Below are positions 8,265 through 13,878 of a DNA stretch of 22,554 nt, in pieces (the stretch's first letter is position 1; each line of letters starts with the position of its first letter). The position numbers were made by a program, and so were the translations under genes. The DNA comes from a virus: positions 1-22,554 of IMG/VR virus record IMGVR_UViG_3300036860_000164; one strand, 5' to 3'. Under the pieces are notes generated by a model. The model was not told the origin of the DNA. It did not search any database and was given only the letters and a program-made list of their open reading frames with translations.

Positions 8265-8460
8265 CGCCCATCTCCCGAAGCGTCACCAGCGTCGCCCGAA
8301 GCTCCCGCGCCACCGCCGCCGTAGCCAGGCCAGCACCCTCATCCAGCGTCTGAGCGAGTCGGTAGGCGGTCTCCGCCAGCGACCGCTGTACGCCTTGAAG
8401 TTCCCCGAGGGCCTTCACGTCGCGGCGGGTCGCCCGCTCCACCGGTCCGCGTGAGGTCAT
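8092..8460 (-). CDS. Putative terminase small subunit
   Basis: A 122-residue protein between an HNH gene and the large terminase, the usual place of the small subunit. ATG 8460 overlaps the HNH stop as ATGA. Residues 15-65 (LQGVQRSLAETAYRLAQTLD, ATAAVARELRATLVTLREM) are helical and resemble the short terminase small subunits of actinophages, which recognise the packaging site and load the large subunit. The last 55 or so residues are read in a different frame over the start of the large subunit and are Gly/Ala/Arg-rich, so the true protein may be less conserved there. The family assignment is from context and pattern, not a sure domain hit. Confidence 0.6.
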   Translation of the reverse strand: MTSRGPVERATRRDVKALGELQGVQRSLAETAYRLAQTLDEGAGLATAAVARELRATLVTLREMGDGSAAGRELLARLSSPVHDAEVSRASDAGRQGRGGGGAAGDATDAVAAARRRRRTGG

Positions 8461-9008
8461 CCGACCAGCCGAAGTTGCTGCGGCGTTCCTCGCTTGCCCT
8501 TGCGGAGATTGCAGATGCGATGGGCCAGCTGGACATTCGCTTTCGTGTCGGTGCCGCCTTCACTGATCGGAATCACATGGTCGACCGTCGGCGCCATCGG
8601 CAACCGGCCGTCGATCAAACGCATATCGACCTTCTTCCGGCACAGCCCGCAGCGGTACCGATCACGAGCAGCGATCTCCGCCAGCGTGTAAGGCTCCGTG
8701 CTCGCCCGCTGGAGCACCCGCCGTCGCCGACACTTGCTCCGATACCGCTCACGTTCGGCCGCCATGCGCTCAGCTGGCGGCAAGCGCTTCGCGTCGTTCG
8801 TGTTCCGGTTCGCGCAAGCCCGAGAACAGAACCGAGCTGAGCTAGATGGTTTGCTGATGGCAAACGTGGCGCCGCAGCGGACGCACTGTCGGGTGTTGCG
8901 TCCCTGTCGGCATGCCCTGCACACAATCGCAGGACGAGAGCTTCTACCTCGGTGAACGGGCTTACCGCAGGCCGAGCAGTTGTCCCAATGCTTAAGGCTT
9001 GTGCACAC
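8457..9008 (-). CDS. HNH endonuclease with zinc ribbons, beside terminase
   Basis: A 183-residue protein with a GTG start at 9008. Two zinc ribbons (CSACGKPV...VCRAC and CVRCGATF...FCSRAC) come first, then an HNH domain with YRCGLCRKKVD, TVDHVIPISEGG and QLAHRICNLRKG. It ends PQQLRLVG, close to the end of the HNH protein at 1432-2217. HNH nucleases next to terminase are known to take part in cos cleavage in HK97-like phages; that role is possible here, but it may also be a homing nuclease that inserted between the packaging site and the small subunit. Its stop overlaps the next start as ATGA. Confidence 0.87.
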   Translation of the reverse strand: MCTSLKHWDNCSACGKPVHRGRSSRPAIVCRACRQGRNTRQCVRCGATFAISKPSSSARFCSRACANRNTNDAKRLPPAERMAAERERYRSKCRRRRVLQRASTEPYTLAEIAARDRYRCGLCRKKVDMRLIDGRLPMAPTVDHVIPISEGGTDTKANVQLAHRICNLRKGKRGTPQQLRLVG

Positions 9009-9134
9009 CTATGGATTGTATGTCGACCCTGCGACAGCCCCCCTCGTCGCGTACCCACCTTTTGGGACGCTGGCGCGGGGTCGTCCGAGTATGTCCCGGT
9101 TTGGTCGCCGACCCTCCCCCCTACCCTCCGCTTG
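9009..9134. other. Non-coding, G-rich gap between two HNH genes; possible packaging site
   Basis: This 126-nt stretch is the longest gap inside the left block that codes for nothing I can see. On the minus strand it holds GGAGGGTAGGGGGGAGGG, GGTCGGCGACC (a short palindrome), and GCGAC with GTCGC around a run of six G. GACATAC occurs twice. Its place, just upstream of the terminase cassette between HNH genes, is where cos sites lie in many actinophages. No cos sequence can be proved from the sequence alone. Confidence 0.35.
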
Positions 9135-9410
9135 CTACCAGCGTCGTGACCTGCGGGATTGGCTGGGCAGGTCAAGCTTGGCACCGGCTTCCTGATTGCA
9201 GCGGCGACCGCAGGTCGGGCAGCCTTCGACGCCGTGTTCGGGTCGGAGGTTGGCTGGGTCGAGCCGCAGTTCGGGGTCGAGTGATGCGGGGATGATGTGG
9301 CCGACGCTCTGGGATCCTTCGTGGCCGCATCGCCAGCAGGTGGTGGAGGTGGCTAGCACTTGGGCGTGGACCCTGCGCCAAGGTCGGCCTCGGCCGCTGT
9401 GCCGGCTCAT
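9135..9410 (-). CDS. HNH endonuclease, short
   Basis: A 91-residue protein if it starts at ATG 9410. An upstream in-frame ATG (9485) lies at the other end of the promoter and would start before the predicted transcript, so I prefer 9410. It shows RPWRRVHAQVL, CWRCGHEGSQSVGHIIP, LDPANLRPEH and CPTCGRRCNQ, the full HNH pattern with two zinc-binding Cys pairs. It is the first gene after the promoter and lies before the possible packaging site, as small HNH genes do in many cos phages, where they assist terminase. A role in packaging is inference. Confidence 0.85.
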   Translation of the reverse strand: MSRHSGRGRPWRRVHAQVLATSTTCWRCGHEGSQSVGHIIPASLDPELRLDPANLRPEHGVEGCPTCGRRCNQEAGAKLDLPSQSRRSRRW

Positions 9411-9452
9411 GGGCGACCCGAATCCGCGCCAGGGCGCACTACTCCGCGCAGG

Positions 9453-9481
9453 AAAGTACCGTGCTTTTCGCCAGAATGCAA
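9453..9481 (-). promoter_or_regulatory. Putative sigma70-type promoter for the packaging and head genes
   Basis: On the minus strand TTGCAT (9481-9476) and TACTTT (9458-9453) are separated by exactly 17 nt (TCTGGCGAAAAGCACGG). The -10 keeps the TA...T frame and the -35 keeps TTG. It sits in the 148-nt gap between the early operon (stop at 9559) and the first late gene (start 9410), one of the few places where a promoter could be. The rest of the gap (9482-9558) shows no gene and no strong hairpin. Confidence 0.45.
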
Positions 9482-9558
9482 CCATGACCAGCGATGATGG
9501 CCGTCAGCACCGAGCACTGGACTGTTCCCGGTCCTTGCGCATATCGGGCATCAACGAT

Positions 9559-9852
9559 CTATCCACCGGCTAGGACCGACGCTTCGATGTCCTGCCACTC
9601 CTGCTCGTCCGCATAGCCGTTCTGCTTCCAGTGATCAAAGCGTTGCCGGTAGTACGGCAGCCGCTGCTGTGGGGTGAACTCGGCCCAGCACTTCTCGCAG
9701 AGCACGAAGATGCCACGGTCAGACCGGTAGTCGGTGTCGTGGTGAGCGACGAACAGCCATGGGGTCTCGCAGTGGGCACACCAGCTATAGCCGGGCGCGA
9801 GCCGCTGGGACCATGTGCCGAGCCGGACGTTCAGTTTCTCAAGCTCGATCAT
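9559..9852 (-). CDS. Small zinc-ribbon-like protein
   Basis: A 97-residue protein starting at ATG 9852, which overlaps the preceding stop as ATGA; GAGGCAGG provides the ribosome-binding site. It has YSWCAHCETPWLFV, a His pair (VAHHD), and FVLCEKCWAEFTP, so four Cys placed as a zinc ribbon, followed by a basic/aromatic helix (YYRQRFDHWKQNG) and an acidic end. Similar small proteins are seen in actinophages without known function. It is the last gene of the long early operon before the promoter gap. Confidence 0.75.
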   Translation of the reverse strand: MIELEKLNVRLGTWSQRLAPGYSWCAHCETPWLFVAHHDTDYRSDRGIFVLCEKCWAEFTPQQRLPYYRQRFDHWKQNGYADEQEWQDIEASVLAGG

Positions 9853-10286
9853 CCTGCCTCCCGCTCCGGTTTGGGCTTGGGTGGTTCGAGTTCCCGTTCG
9901 AACCTGGCGAGGTCGTAGGCGAGCGAGTCGCACATCCGATCGCGGAGTTTGCGGAGCAGCTTGGTCTCGGTGTCCCCGTTGCGGTCTCTGGTGTCGGCGA
10001 TCTGTGGTGGCCTGTCTTCGGGGCGGCCGAGCCATTCACCTTCGTCGGGTCCCCAGTCGAGCCGGCCGACAACGGGGTCACCGCCACGCTGGTAGGTGCG
10101 CAGGTCCGCCTGCCCGTTGCCGTAGGGCGCGTCGGCCTCGGCTTGGTTGAGGCGGGCGACGAGGATCGCGAAGCATTGCGCCCACCGTTCGAGCAGGGCG
10201 TAGGCGCGTCCGTCGACCAGTGGCTGGGTGGGCCAGTGGTCCCGGCTCGGGTCGAGCGGGCCACGGTAGCCAGGCGGTTGGGTCAA
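9849..10286 (-). CDS. Hypothetical phage protein (TTG start)
   Basis: A 145-residue protein. I choose TTG at 10286 because it overlaps the previous stop (TTGA) and has GAGGAG at 5 nt; the longer frame has no such site. The sequence begins with a Pro-rich part (YRGPLDPSRDHWPTQPLVDG), has a helical middle (AYALLERWAQCFAILVARLN), and ends in a charged helix (LLRKLRDRMCDSLAYDLARF) and a Lys/Pro/Glu tail. No domain is recognised. It belongs to the coupled early operon. Confidence 0.6.
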   Translation of the reverse strand: MTQPPGYRGPLDPSRDHWPTQPLVDGRAYALLERWAQCFAILVARLNQAEADAPYGNGQADLRTYQRGGDPVVGRLDWGPDEGEWLGRPEDRPPQIADTRDRNGDTETKLLRKLRDRMCDSLAYDLARFERELEPPKPKPEREAG

Positions 10287-10555
10287 CGGGACTCCTCGAA
10301 CACGTGCAATACCCACGTGCCATCGTCGACCAGGATCGTGCCGACATGCTGTGCAGGGTCGAAGTCCTCCACGTGGCCGGTGCCGACGATCCGGAAGGTG
10401 CGTTTCTCGGTTTGCTGCTGATCGGGATCGTGAGCTTCCCAGAGGCGCAGCCATCCATCTTGTATGTCGACGTGGAGCACGACCGCGCCGACCGCGAGGT
10501 CGAGGGTAGTTAACACGTTCCGCTGGAGCGGGTGCTTCCAGATGACGTGGGTCAA
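10283..10555 (-). CDS. DUF7352-like protein
   Basis: A 90-residue protein with a TTG start at 10555 (TTGA overlap, GAGGAGG upstream). It opens THVIWKHPL, continues with LAVGAVVLHVDIQDG and LRLWEAHDPDQQQTEKRTFR, then IVGTGHVEDFD, YIG-like VGTILVDDGTWVLHVFE. This order matches the small phage family DUF7352 (VIWKYPL, VLHV, RTFRIVGTGH, WHVFE). The function of the family is unknown. It looks full-length. Confidence 0.8.
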   Translation of the reverse strand: MTHVIWKHPLQRNVLTTLDLAVGAVVLHVDIQDGWLRLWEAHDPDQQQTEKRTFRIVGTGHVEDFDPAQHVGTILVDDGTWVLHVFEESR

Positions 10556-10737
10556 TCTGCCTCCTCGGGACCGGACGGGGAAGGCGCGGTGATGACCAAG
10601 TTGCCCTGCGTTTGAGACTCGTGGATAGCGATGCGGTAGACCTCGCAGTCCAGGGCGTGCGGCTTGATCGTGAACGTCTGATCGTCGGTCCGCTCAGTCA
10701 CGCAGCCACATGGCCATTCGATCCGGTTCTGGCTCAT
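10552..10737 (-). CDS. Small Cys-containing hypothetical protein
   Basis: A 61-residue protein from ATG 10737; the start overlaps the upstream stop as ATGA and has AGGAGC before it. It contains WPCGCVTERTDD and HALDCEVYRIAIHESQ, so three Cys and a His that could hold a metal, and an acidic end. I do not recognise the family. The start region belongs to a direct repeat shared with the start of the next gene upstream (10964-10993). Confidence 0.65.
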   Translation of the reverse strand: MSQNRIEWPCGCVTERTDDQTFTIKPHALDCEVYRIAIHESQTQGNLVITAPSPSGPEEAD

Positions 10738-10760
10738 GGCCGCTCCTGCGGGTCGGGGTC
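10731..10760. repeat. Gene-junction direct repeat J1, copy 1
   Basis: 30 nt that match 10964-10993 at 29 positions. Each copy covers the end of one gene, the ATGA overlap, and the ribosome-binding site and start of the next. As a result two adjacent, otherwise different genes both end in DPDPQERP. Confidence 0.85.
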
Positions 10761-10970
10761 GGCCGGCGGACGCAACTGCTGCTCGAGCCGTGCATGCAGG
10801 CAACTGGCGGAGCAGAAGTAGCGGGTCTCGGCCCACCAGTCGTCTATGCGCCTGTAGCGAACGCCGGTCGGGCGTTCGACCTCGAACCAGCCGTTGTGGA
10901 TGGGGTCTTCTTGGCTGGTGCCGCACCGGTCGCAGACGTACATGTCGGCTGCGGTCTGCCTTGGGCTCAT
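10734..10970 (-). CDS. Small zinc-ribbon protein
   Basis: A 78-residue protein from ATG 10970 (ATGA overlap, AGGAGC ribosome-binding site). MYVCDRCGTSQ and TRYFCSASCLHARLEQQL give two Cys pairs about 35 residues apart, as in a treble-clef or zinc ribbon with the strand-rich WFEVERPTGVRYRRIDDWW between them. It ends DPDPQERP, as does the next gene upstream. Function unknown; DNA, RNA or protein binding is possible. Confidence 0.7.
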   Translation of the reverse strand: MSPRQTAADMYVCDRCGTSQEDPIHNGWFEVERPTGVRYRRIDDWWAETRYFCSASCLHARLEQQLRPPADPDPQERP

Positions 10971-10993
10971 GGGCGCTCCTGCGGGTCGGGGTC
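10964..10993. repeat. Gene-junction direct repeat J1, copy 2
   Basis: The second copy of J1 (29 of 30 identical to 10731-10760), at the junction of the genes 10967-11155 and 10734-10970. The 233-nt distance spans exactly one gene, which suggests that the gene between the copies was gained by duplication of, or recombination at, the junction. Confidence 0.85.
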
Positions 10994-11155
10994 CGCCATG
11001 AGCCCGCGGAGCCGCTGCTCCAGCTGTAGGCCGAACTCGCAGCGCCACTGTTCGTCATCGACCTTGGTCATCGGTTCGTCGTGGCAGGGGCAGCAGGGAA
11101 CCCCGTCACGAACGTTGACGGATACCCAGTGGGCATACTTGACGACGTCAACCAC
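10967..11155 (-). CDS. Small Cys-rich hypothetical protein
   Basis: A 62-residue protein with GTG start 11155 and AAGGAGG at 6 nt; it overlaps the upstream gene by 8 nt. DGVPCCPCHDEPMTK and EQWRCEFGLQLEQRL give a CCxC cluster and one further Cys plus a His. The end is DPDPQERP, encoded in the J1 repeat. The function is unknown. Confidence 0.65.
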   Translation of the reverse strand: MVDVVKYAHWVSVNVRDGVPCCPCHDEPMTKVDDEQWRCEFGLQLEQRLRGLMADPDPQERP

Positions 11156-11258
11156 ACTTGGCCTCCTTGACGTTGCCGGCGCACGCCCCGCACTGGTCCC
11201 CTCGCCAGATAGGACGCTGGCAGGTGGCGCAGGGGTGGCTGGCGGGAACGTCAGGCAT
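11148..11258 (-). CDS. Very small zinc-ribbon protein (36 aa)
   Basis: A 36-residue frame from ATG 11258, overlapping its upstream neighbour by 8 nt and its downstream neighbour by 8 nt. It is nearly all one zinc knuckle: HPCATCQRPIWRGDQCGACAGN. No good ribosome-binding site is seen, so it probably depends on coupling to the gene before it. It fills the space between two better supported genes and uses GC-rich third positions, but is short. Confidence 0.5.
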   Translation of the reverse strand: MPDVPASHPCATCQRPIWRGDQCGACAGNVKEAKCG

Positions 11259-11508
11259 CGGACCGCATCTGCAACTCGGCGACCGCGGGTAGCGCCCAGG
11301 ACTCAGGCACGCGACGCCATACGTCACCATCGCTGATCCACTCGTCGGCAAGAGCAGCAGCGTCGCGGTCCCACCAGACGTGCCGCCCGATCGTTCGGGC
11401 TCCCGGACATTCGGCCATGAACGCGATGCCGTCATGGGCGCCCCAGGTGTCGTAGCCCCAGATGGCCATGTGCACTTGCCAGTCCGCTAGCGGTTCCAGG
11501 TCGGGCAT
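11251..11508 (-). CDS. Hypothetical protein, Trp-rich
   Basis: An 85-residue protein from ATG 11508 with GAGGAGC at 6 nt. Sequence highlights are LADWQVHMAIWGYDTWGAHD, PGARTIGRHVWWDRDAAAL and DEWISDGDVWRRVPESW; six or more Trp in 85 residues suggest a compact fold. No zinc pattern and no recognised domain. A 27-nt gap separates it from the gene before. Confidence 0.6.
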   Translation of the reverse strand: MPDLEPLADWQVHMAIWGYDTWGAHDGIAFMAECPGARTIGRHVWWDRDAAALADEWISDGDVWRRVPESWALPAVAELQMRSDA

Positions 11509-11535
11509 GGGGTGCTCCTCGGGTCACGGGGAAGG

Positions 11536-11940
11536 TCAGGCATGGCGCTTCACCTGGTCCCGCCACTTCGCCAGCACCAGCCGCAGCGACGCGCCAAGGT
11601 GGGTCCGGCTTCTGCCGCGGGCCACTGTGCGCCAGGTGTTCGTCAGCGCTTCCGCTGGGGTGGCGTGGTAGAGCTCCCAGTTGTATGGGCCCTTACCACC
11701 GATCTCGGCGTCGTAGCCGGGGTGGTAGGCGAGTGGGGTGGCTTCGGTCCACGTGCCGTCGGGGTTCTGCTGCATGGCTGGCATGGGTGCTCCTTGGGGT
11801 AGCGTCGTGTGCCATAGCGCGTGTCGGTCGAGACTTTCCGGCGCGACCTGTACCCCGCAGACATCGCATGGTGTGAGCATGGCGACGGGAAGGGCCAGCG
11901 GCTCAAAGCCGGTGGGTTCTTCGAAGATCGGATCGCTCAT
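11536..11940 (-). CDS. Phage protein with C2H2-like N-terminal zinc motif
   Basis: A 134-residue protein from ATG 11940 with GGAGG upstream, overlapping its predecessor as ATGA. Near residue 25 is TPCDVCGVQVAPESLDRHALWH, a Cys2-His2 arrangement common in small actinophage proteins. The rest is PDGTWTEATPLAYHPGYD, YNWELYHATPAEALTNTWRT and a basic end. An in-frame ATG at about 11785 with AGGAGC upstream could also start a shorter form. The function is unknown. Confidence 0.65.
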   Translation of the reverse strand: MSDPIFEEPTGFEPLALPVAMLTPCDVCGVQVAPESLDRHALWHTTLPQGAPMPAMQQNPDGTWTEATPLAYHPGYDAEIGGKGPYNWELYHATPAEALTNTWRTVARGRSRTHLGASLRLVLAKWRDQVKRHA

Positions 11941-12167
11941 GGCCCGCCTCCGTCCTTGAGCGGTAGTAGCCCTGCTGCCCTCGCTTTCACGAATCTGTCG
12001 TTATGCGCGGGGATCACCCTGCTTCGCAGGTTTCGGCAGGGTTCACCGGGCTGAGCGCCACAGTATTCACAGGCGAACTGGCGCTGGACCTGTTCTACCG
12101 CGCTTATCGGGTAGGGCATTAGATGCTCCTCAGGGTCGATGGTGATGTTGCCGTTGGTCGCGTACAC
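11937..12167 (-). CDS. Phage zinc-binding protein (CxxC...C...H type)
   Basis: FACEYCGAQPGEPCRNL, followed by VIPAHNDRFVKARAAGLLP, is the CxxC-x-GexC...H..R pattern of the small zinc-binding domains common in actinophages and their hosts. Two starts are possible: GTG 12167 (76 residues, GGGAGC upstream, strong third-position GC from the first codon) and ATG 12119 (60 residues, GAGGAGC at 6 nt). Codon use favours the first, the ribosome-binding site the second. Probably DNA- or RNA-binding. Confidence 0.7.
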   Translation of the reverse strand: MYATNGNITIDPEEHLMPYPISAVEQVQRQFACEYCGAQPGEPCRNLRSRVIPAHNDRFVKARAAGLLPLKDGGGP

Positions 12168-12204
12168 GGGCGGGCTCCCTTGGGGGTAGGTGGGGCGGGT
12201 GGGG

Positions 12205-12387
12205 TCACGGGGCAGCCTCTTTCACGGGACCGCCGCACTGTGGGCACGGCTTGCGGGTGGGTTCCTCTCGGAAGGTGCGGCCGCGGTAGGTGGTGATGAG
12301 CCGGCCGGCTCTGATGCCCTTCCATGTGCAGGGGCCGGCCAGGGTCAGCTGCGGGTTGGCGCACTGGACCTTCACTTGGTCGGTCAT
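12205..12387 (-). CDS. Small zinc-ribbon-like protein
   Basis: A 60-residue protein from ATG 12387, overlapping the initiator stop as ATGA. Cys at VQCANP and GPCTWKG and a CPQCGGPVKEA near the end can form one zinc site around a beta hairpin (RAGRLITTYRGRTF). The ribosome-binding site is weak, so it is probably coupled to the gene before it. Function unknown. Confidence 0.65.
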   Translation of the reverse strand: MTDQVKVQCANPQLTLAGPCTWKGIRAGRLITTYRGRTFREEPTRKPCPQCGGPVKEAAP

Positions 12388-13205
12388 GGTGGACTCTCGT
12401 CCGCTTGATCTTCGGGCTCAACTTCGCTCAGTTCTTGCGCGAACTTCTCTCGAAACTTGATCAGTTCCTGCTCACGTTTCGCTTCAAACTCACGCGGATC
12501 CTGATCGGTTTCCGATGGGATCCGGCGTCGCCAGCCGGCCCCGAGGGCAGCGTCAAGCTCGGCGGAGACGTGGGGTGGCAGAGCGCCATTGGGTGCGCCG
12601 ATCAGCTCGGGTGGCGGGTCACCGGGATCAGCATCAGCCCTGATCAGGCCAAGTGGGGGCTGGGGATTGCCTGCCGAGTCGGCGTCGCCGCTTGGCGTCG
12701 CAGACGGCGGCGAGGCAGGACGGCTGTCCGAGCGGACAGCCGTGGGGTCGGGGAGGACAGAGCGCGCCGTAGGCGCTCTGTCCTGGGGATGGGGAGTGCT
12801 CGGACTGTCTGCGGACGTCCTTTTTTTGTCCGCTCGGACATTCGGCGGACGGGCGCGTTCGTTGCGCTTGCGCTGGCGGTCGGCCTCGCGGCGTTGCTCG
12901 GTCTGCGCTCGCGCATCCTTGCGCTGTGCGGCGCTCGGGTTGTAGGCCAGGAAGTCGTGGATCTGCCAGCCACCCGGCACCTGTTCCCACCGGCCGACCT
13001 CCACCAGCTTGGCCGCAGCAGCCAGCGCCTTGGCCTTGGGCAGAAATGGCGCGGCCACGAGCAGGGAGCTGGTGGGGAGGTGCCCATCGGTCTCATGGCG
13101 TGCAGCATGGCACATGCCGGCGACGTCCAGGGCCATGGCGAGGGGACCCGCGGCGAGGATCTTGGGGTGATGGGCGTAGCGGTCGTCGATCTTCACCCAG
13201 CTCAC
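12384..13205 (-). CDS. Replication initiator / replisome organizer-like protein
   Basis: A 273-residue protein with GTG 13205 and GGGAGGTGCC upstream. Residues 1-95 (SWVKIDDRYAHHPKILAAGP, GMCHAARHETDGHLP, LVEVGRWEQVPGGWQIHDFL, YNPS) match the winged-helix N-terminal domain of actinophage replisome-organizer-like proteins. A long basic then Pro/Ser-rich linker follows (residues about 100-195), then a charged helical C-terminus. Such proteins bind the phage origin and recruit host helicase. The linker DNA contains several perfect inverted repeats and a T7 tract, discussed separately. The exact function is inferred from family likeness; plain HTH regulator is the alternative. Confidence 0.65.
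   Translation of the reverse strand: MSWVKIDDRYAHHPKILAAGPLAMALDVAGMCHAARHETDGHLPTSSLLVAAPFLPKAKALAAAAKLVEVGRWEQVPGGWQIHDFLAYNPSAAQRKDARAQTEQRREADRQRKRNERARPPNVRADKKRTSADSPSTPHPQDRAPTARSVLPDPTAVRSDSRPASPPSATPSGDADSAGNPQPPLGLIRADADPGDPPPELIGAPNGALPPHVSAELDAALGAGWRRRIPSETDQDPREFEAKREQELIKFREKFAQELSEVEPEDQADESPP
12720..12743. repeat. Perfect 10-bp inverted repeat in initiator linker DNA
   Basis: ACGGCTGTCC and GGACAGCCGT around GAGC. Its core TGTCCGAGCGGACA (12725-12738) appears again in reverse complement at 12827-12840. Confidence 0.85.
12754..12784. repeat. Perfect 12-bp inverted repeat in initiator linker DNA
   Basis: AGGACAGAGCGC and GCGCTCTGTCCT around a 7-nt loop, lying between the two copies of the TGTCCGAGCGGACA element. 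Confidence 0.85.
12798..12851. repeat. T7 tract, second 14-bp palindromic element and paired 20-nt direct repeats
   Basis: Imperfect 20-nt direct repeats, 17 of 20 alike, occupy 12798-12817 and 12832-12851. TGTCCG-CT-CGGACA is at 12827-12840, next to a run of seven T (12821-12827), which is rare in this GC-rich sequence. Iteron-like sites next to an AT tract are typical of phage origins; function here is inference. Confidence 0.6.
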
Positions 13206-13230
13206 GGCACCTCCCTGGACCGGTCGAGGT

Positions 13231-13878
13231 TCATCCGAGCAGCTCCCGGAGCCGGTCGAGCGCGGCAGGAGAGAGCCGGCGGCGCAGCGTTGCGGCCAAG
13301 CGGTCAGGGTCGTCGATGGGGACGGTGGCAGTCCGGGGGACGAAACCGGCGGCGATGCCGGCGGCGCGGGCGGTCACCTTGCCATCGAGGACCAGTTCGG
13401 CGAGGTCGGGGCGGTCACGCTTCAGCCGGCGGACGATGTAGGTCTCGCTGTTACCCCGCCCCTTCACCGGGGTTACATCGTCACTCGGGATGAATCGGCC
13501 AGTCTCTGAATCTCGATTCGTGTTCGTGGTCGCCAACTCATCGGCCAGCAGTCCCTTGACTGCCGCCCGCATTGCTTCCATGCGCTCATGGATCTGCGTC
13601 GAACGCTCATGCGGGTGGTGGAGGCTGATGATCTTGCGCAACTCGGGCTCGTCGATACCAAGCCCGAACGGTGGCCGCGCCTCAACGAACGCTCGGAACG
13701 ACGGGAACGGCTTGCCGTCCAGGCCGGCGACGCGGCGCCATGTGTCGTCCTCGACGATGGCCGCGAGGCCTTCCAGCGCGCCGCCGGGAGTGGCGCCGTC
13801 CCGGTGGAGCGTCTCTCGCACGCGGTGGATGCGGGCCTGCTCCGGCGTCGGTCCCTCGAGCGAGACAGTGCGGCTCAT
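13231..13878 (-). CDS. Conserved actinophage-type protein, possibly DNA-binding
   Basis: A 215-residue protein from ATG 13878 (ATGA overlap), ending 25 nt before the initiator gene. The N-terminal part includes WRRVAGLDGKPFPSFRAFVE and a region of charged helices; the C-terminal part has NSETYIVRRLKRDRPDLAEL, VLDGKVTARAAGIAAGF and a helical end. The C-terminal segment resembles ParB-like HTH helices in spacing and is common in Streptomyces-type phages and plasmids, but no function is established that I know of. Placement suggests a role in replication or its control. Confidence 0.6.
   Translation of the reverse strand: MSRTVSLEGPTPEQARIHRVRETLHRDGATPGGALEGLAAIVEDDTWRRVAGLDGKPFPSFRAFVEARPPFGLGIDEPELRKIISLHHPHERSTQIHERMEAMRAAVKGLLADELATTNTNRDSETGRFIPSDDVTPVKGRGNSETYIVRRLKRDRPDLAELVLDGKVTARAAGIAAGFVPRTATVPIDDPDRLAATLRRRLSPAALDRLRELLG

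Noticed and set aside
10552-11058. 168-codon frame as a single long gene
   Set aside because: The part before 10737 is Arg/Pro/Ser-rich shadow of the neighbouring zinc protein; a start with AGGAGC and ATGA overlap exists at 10737. The same reasoning was used for other long frames with internal starts (for example 14612-15538, 15643-16269, 18958-19701, 21374-22513).
12821-12827. A7 run (minus strand) as a programmed frameshift site in the initiator gene
   Set aside because: In the zero frame it reads GAC AAA AAA AGG, which is not a good X XXY YYZ slip; the strong hairpin starts about 36 nt later, not 5-9 nt; and the other frames give low-complexity ends. Transcript slippage remains possible but unsupported.
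12324-13493. 389-codon open frame on the plus strand, opposite the initiator
   Set aside because: Antisense to two supported genes; Gly/Arg-rich; no domain and no plausible ribosome-binding site.
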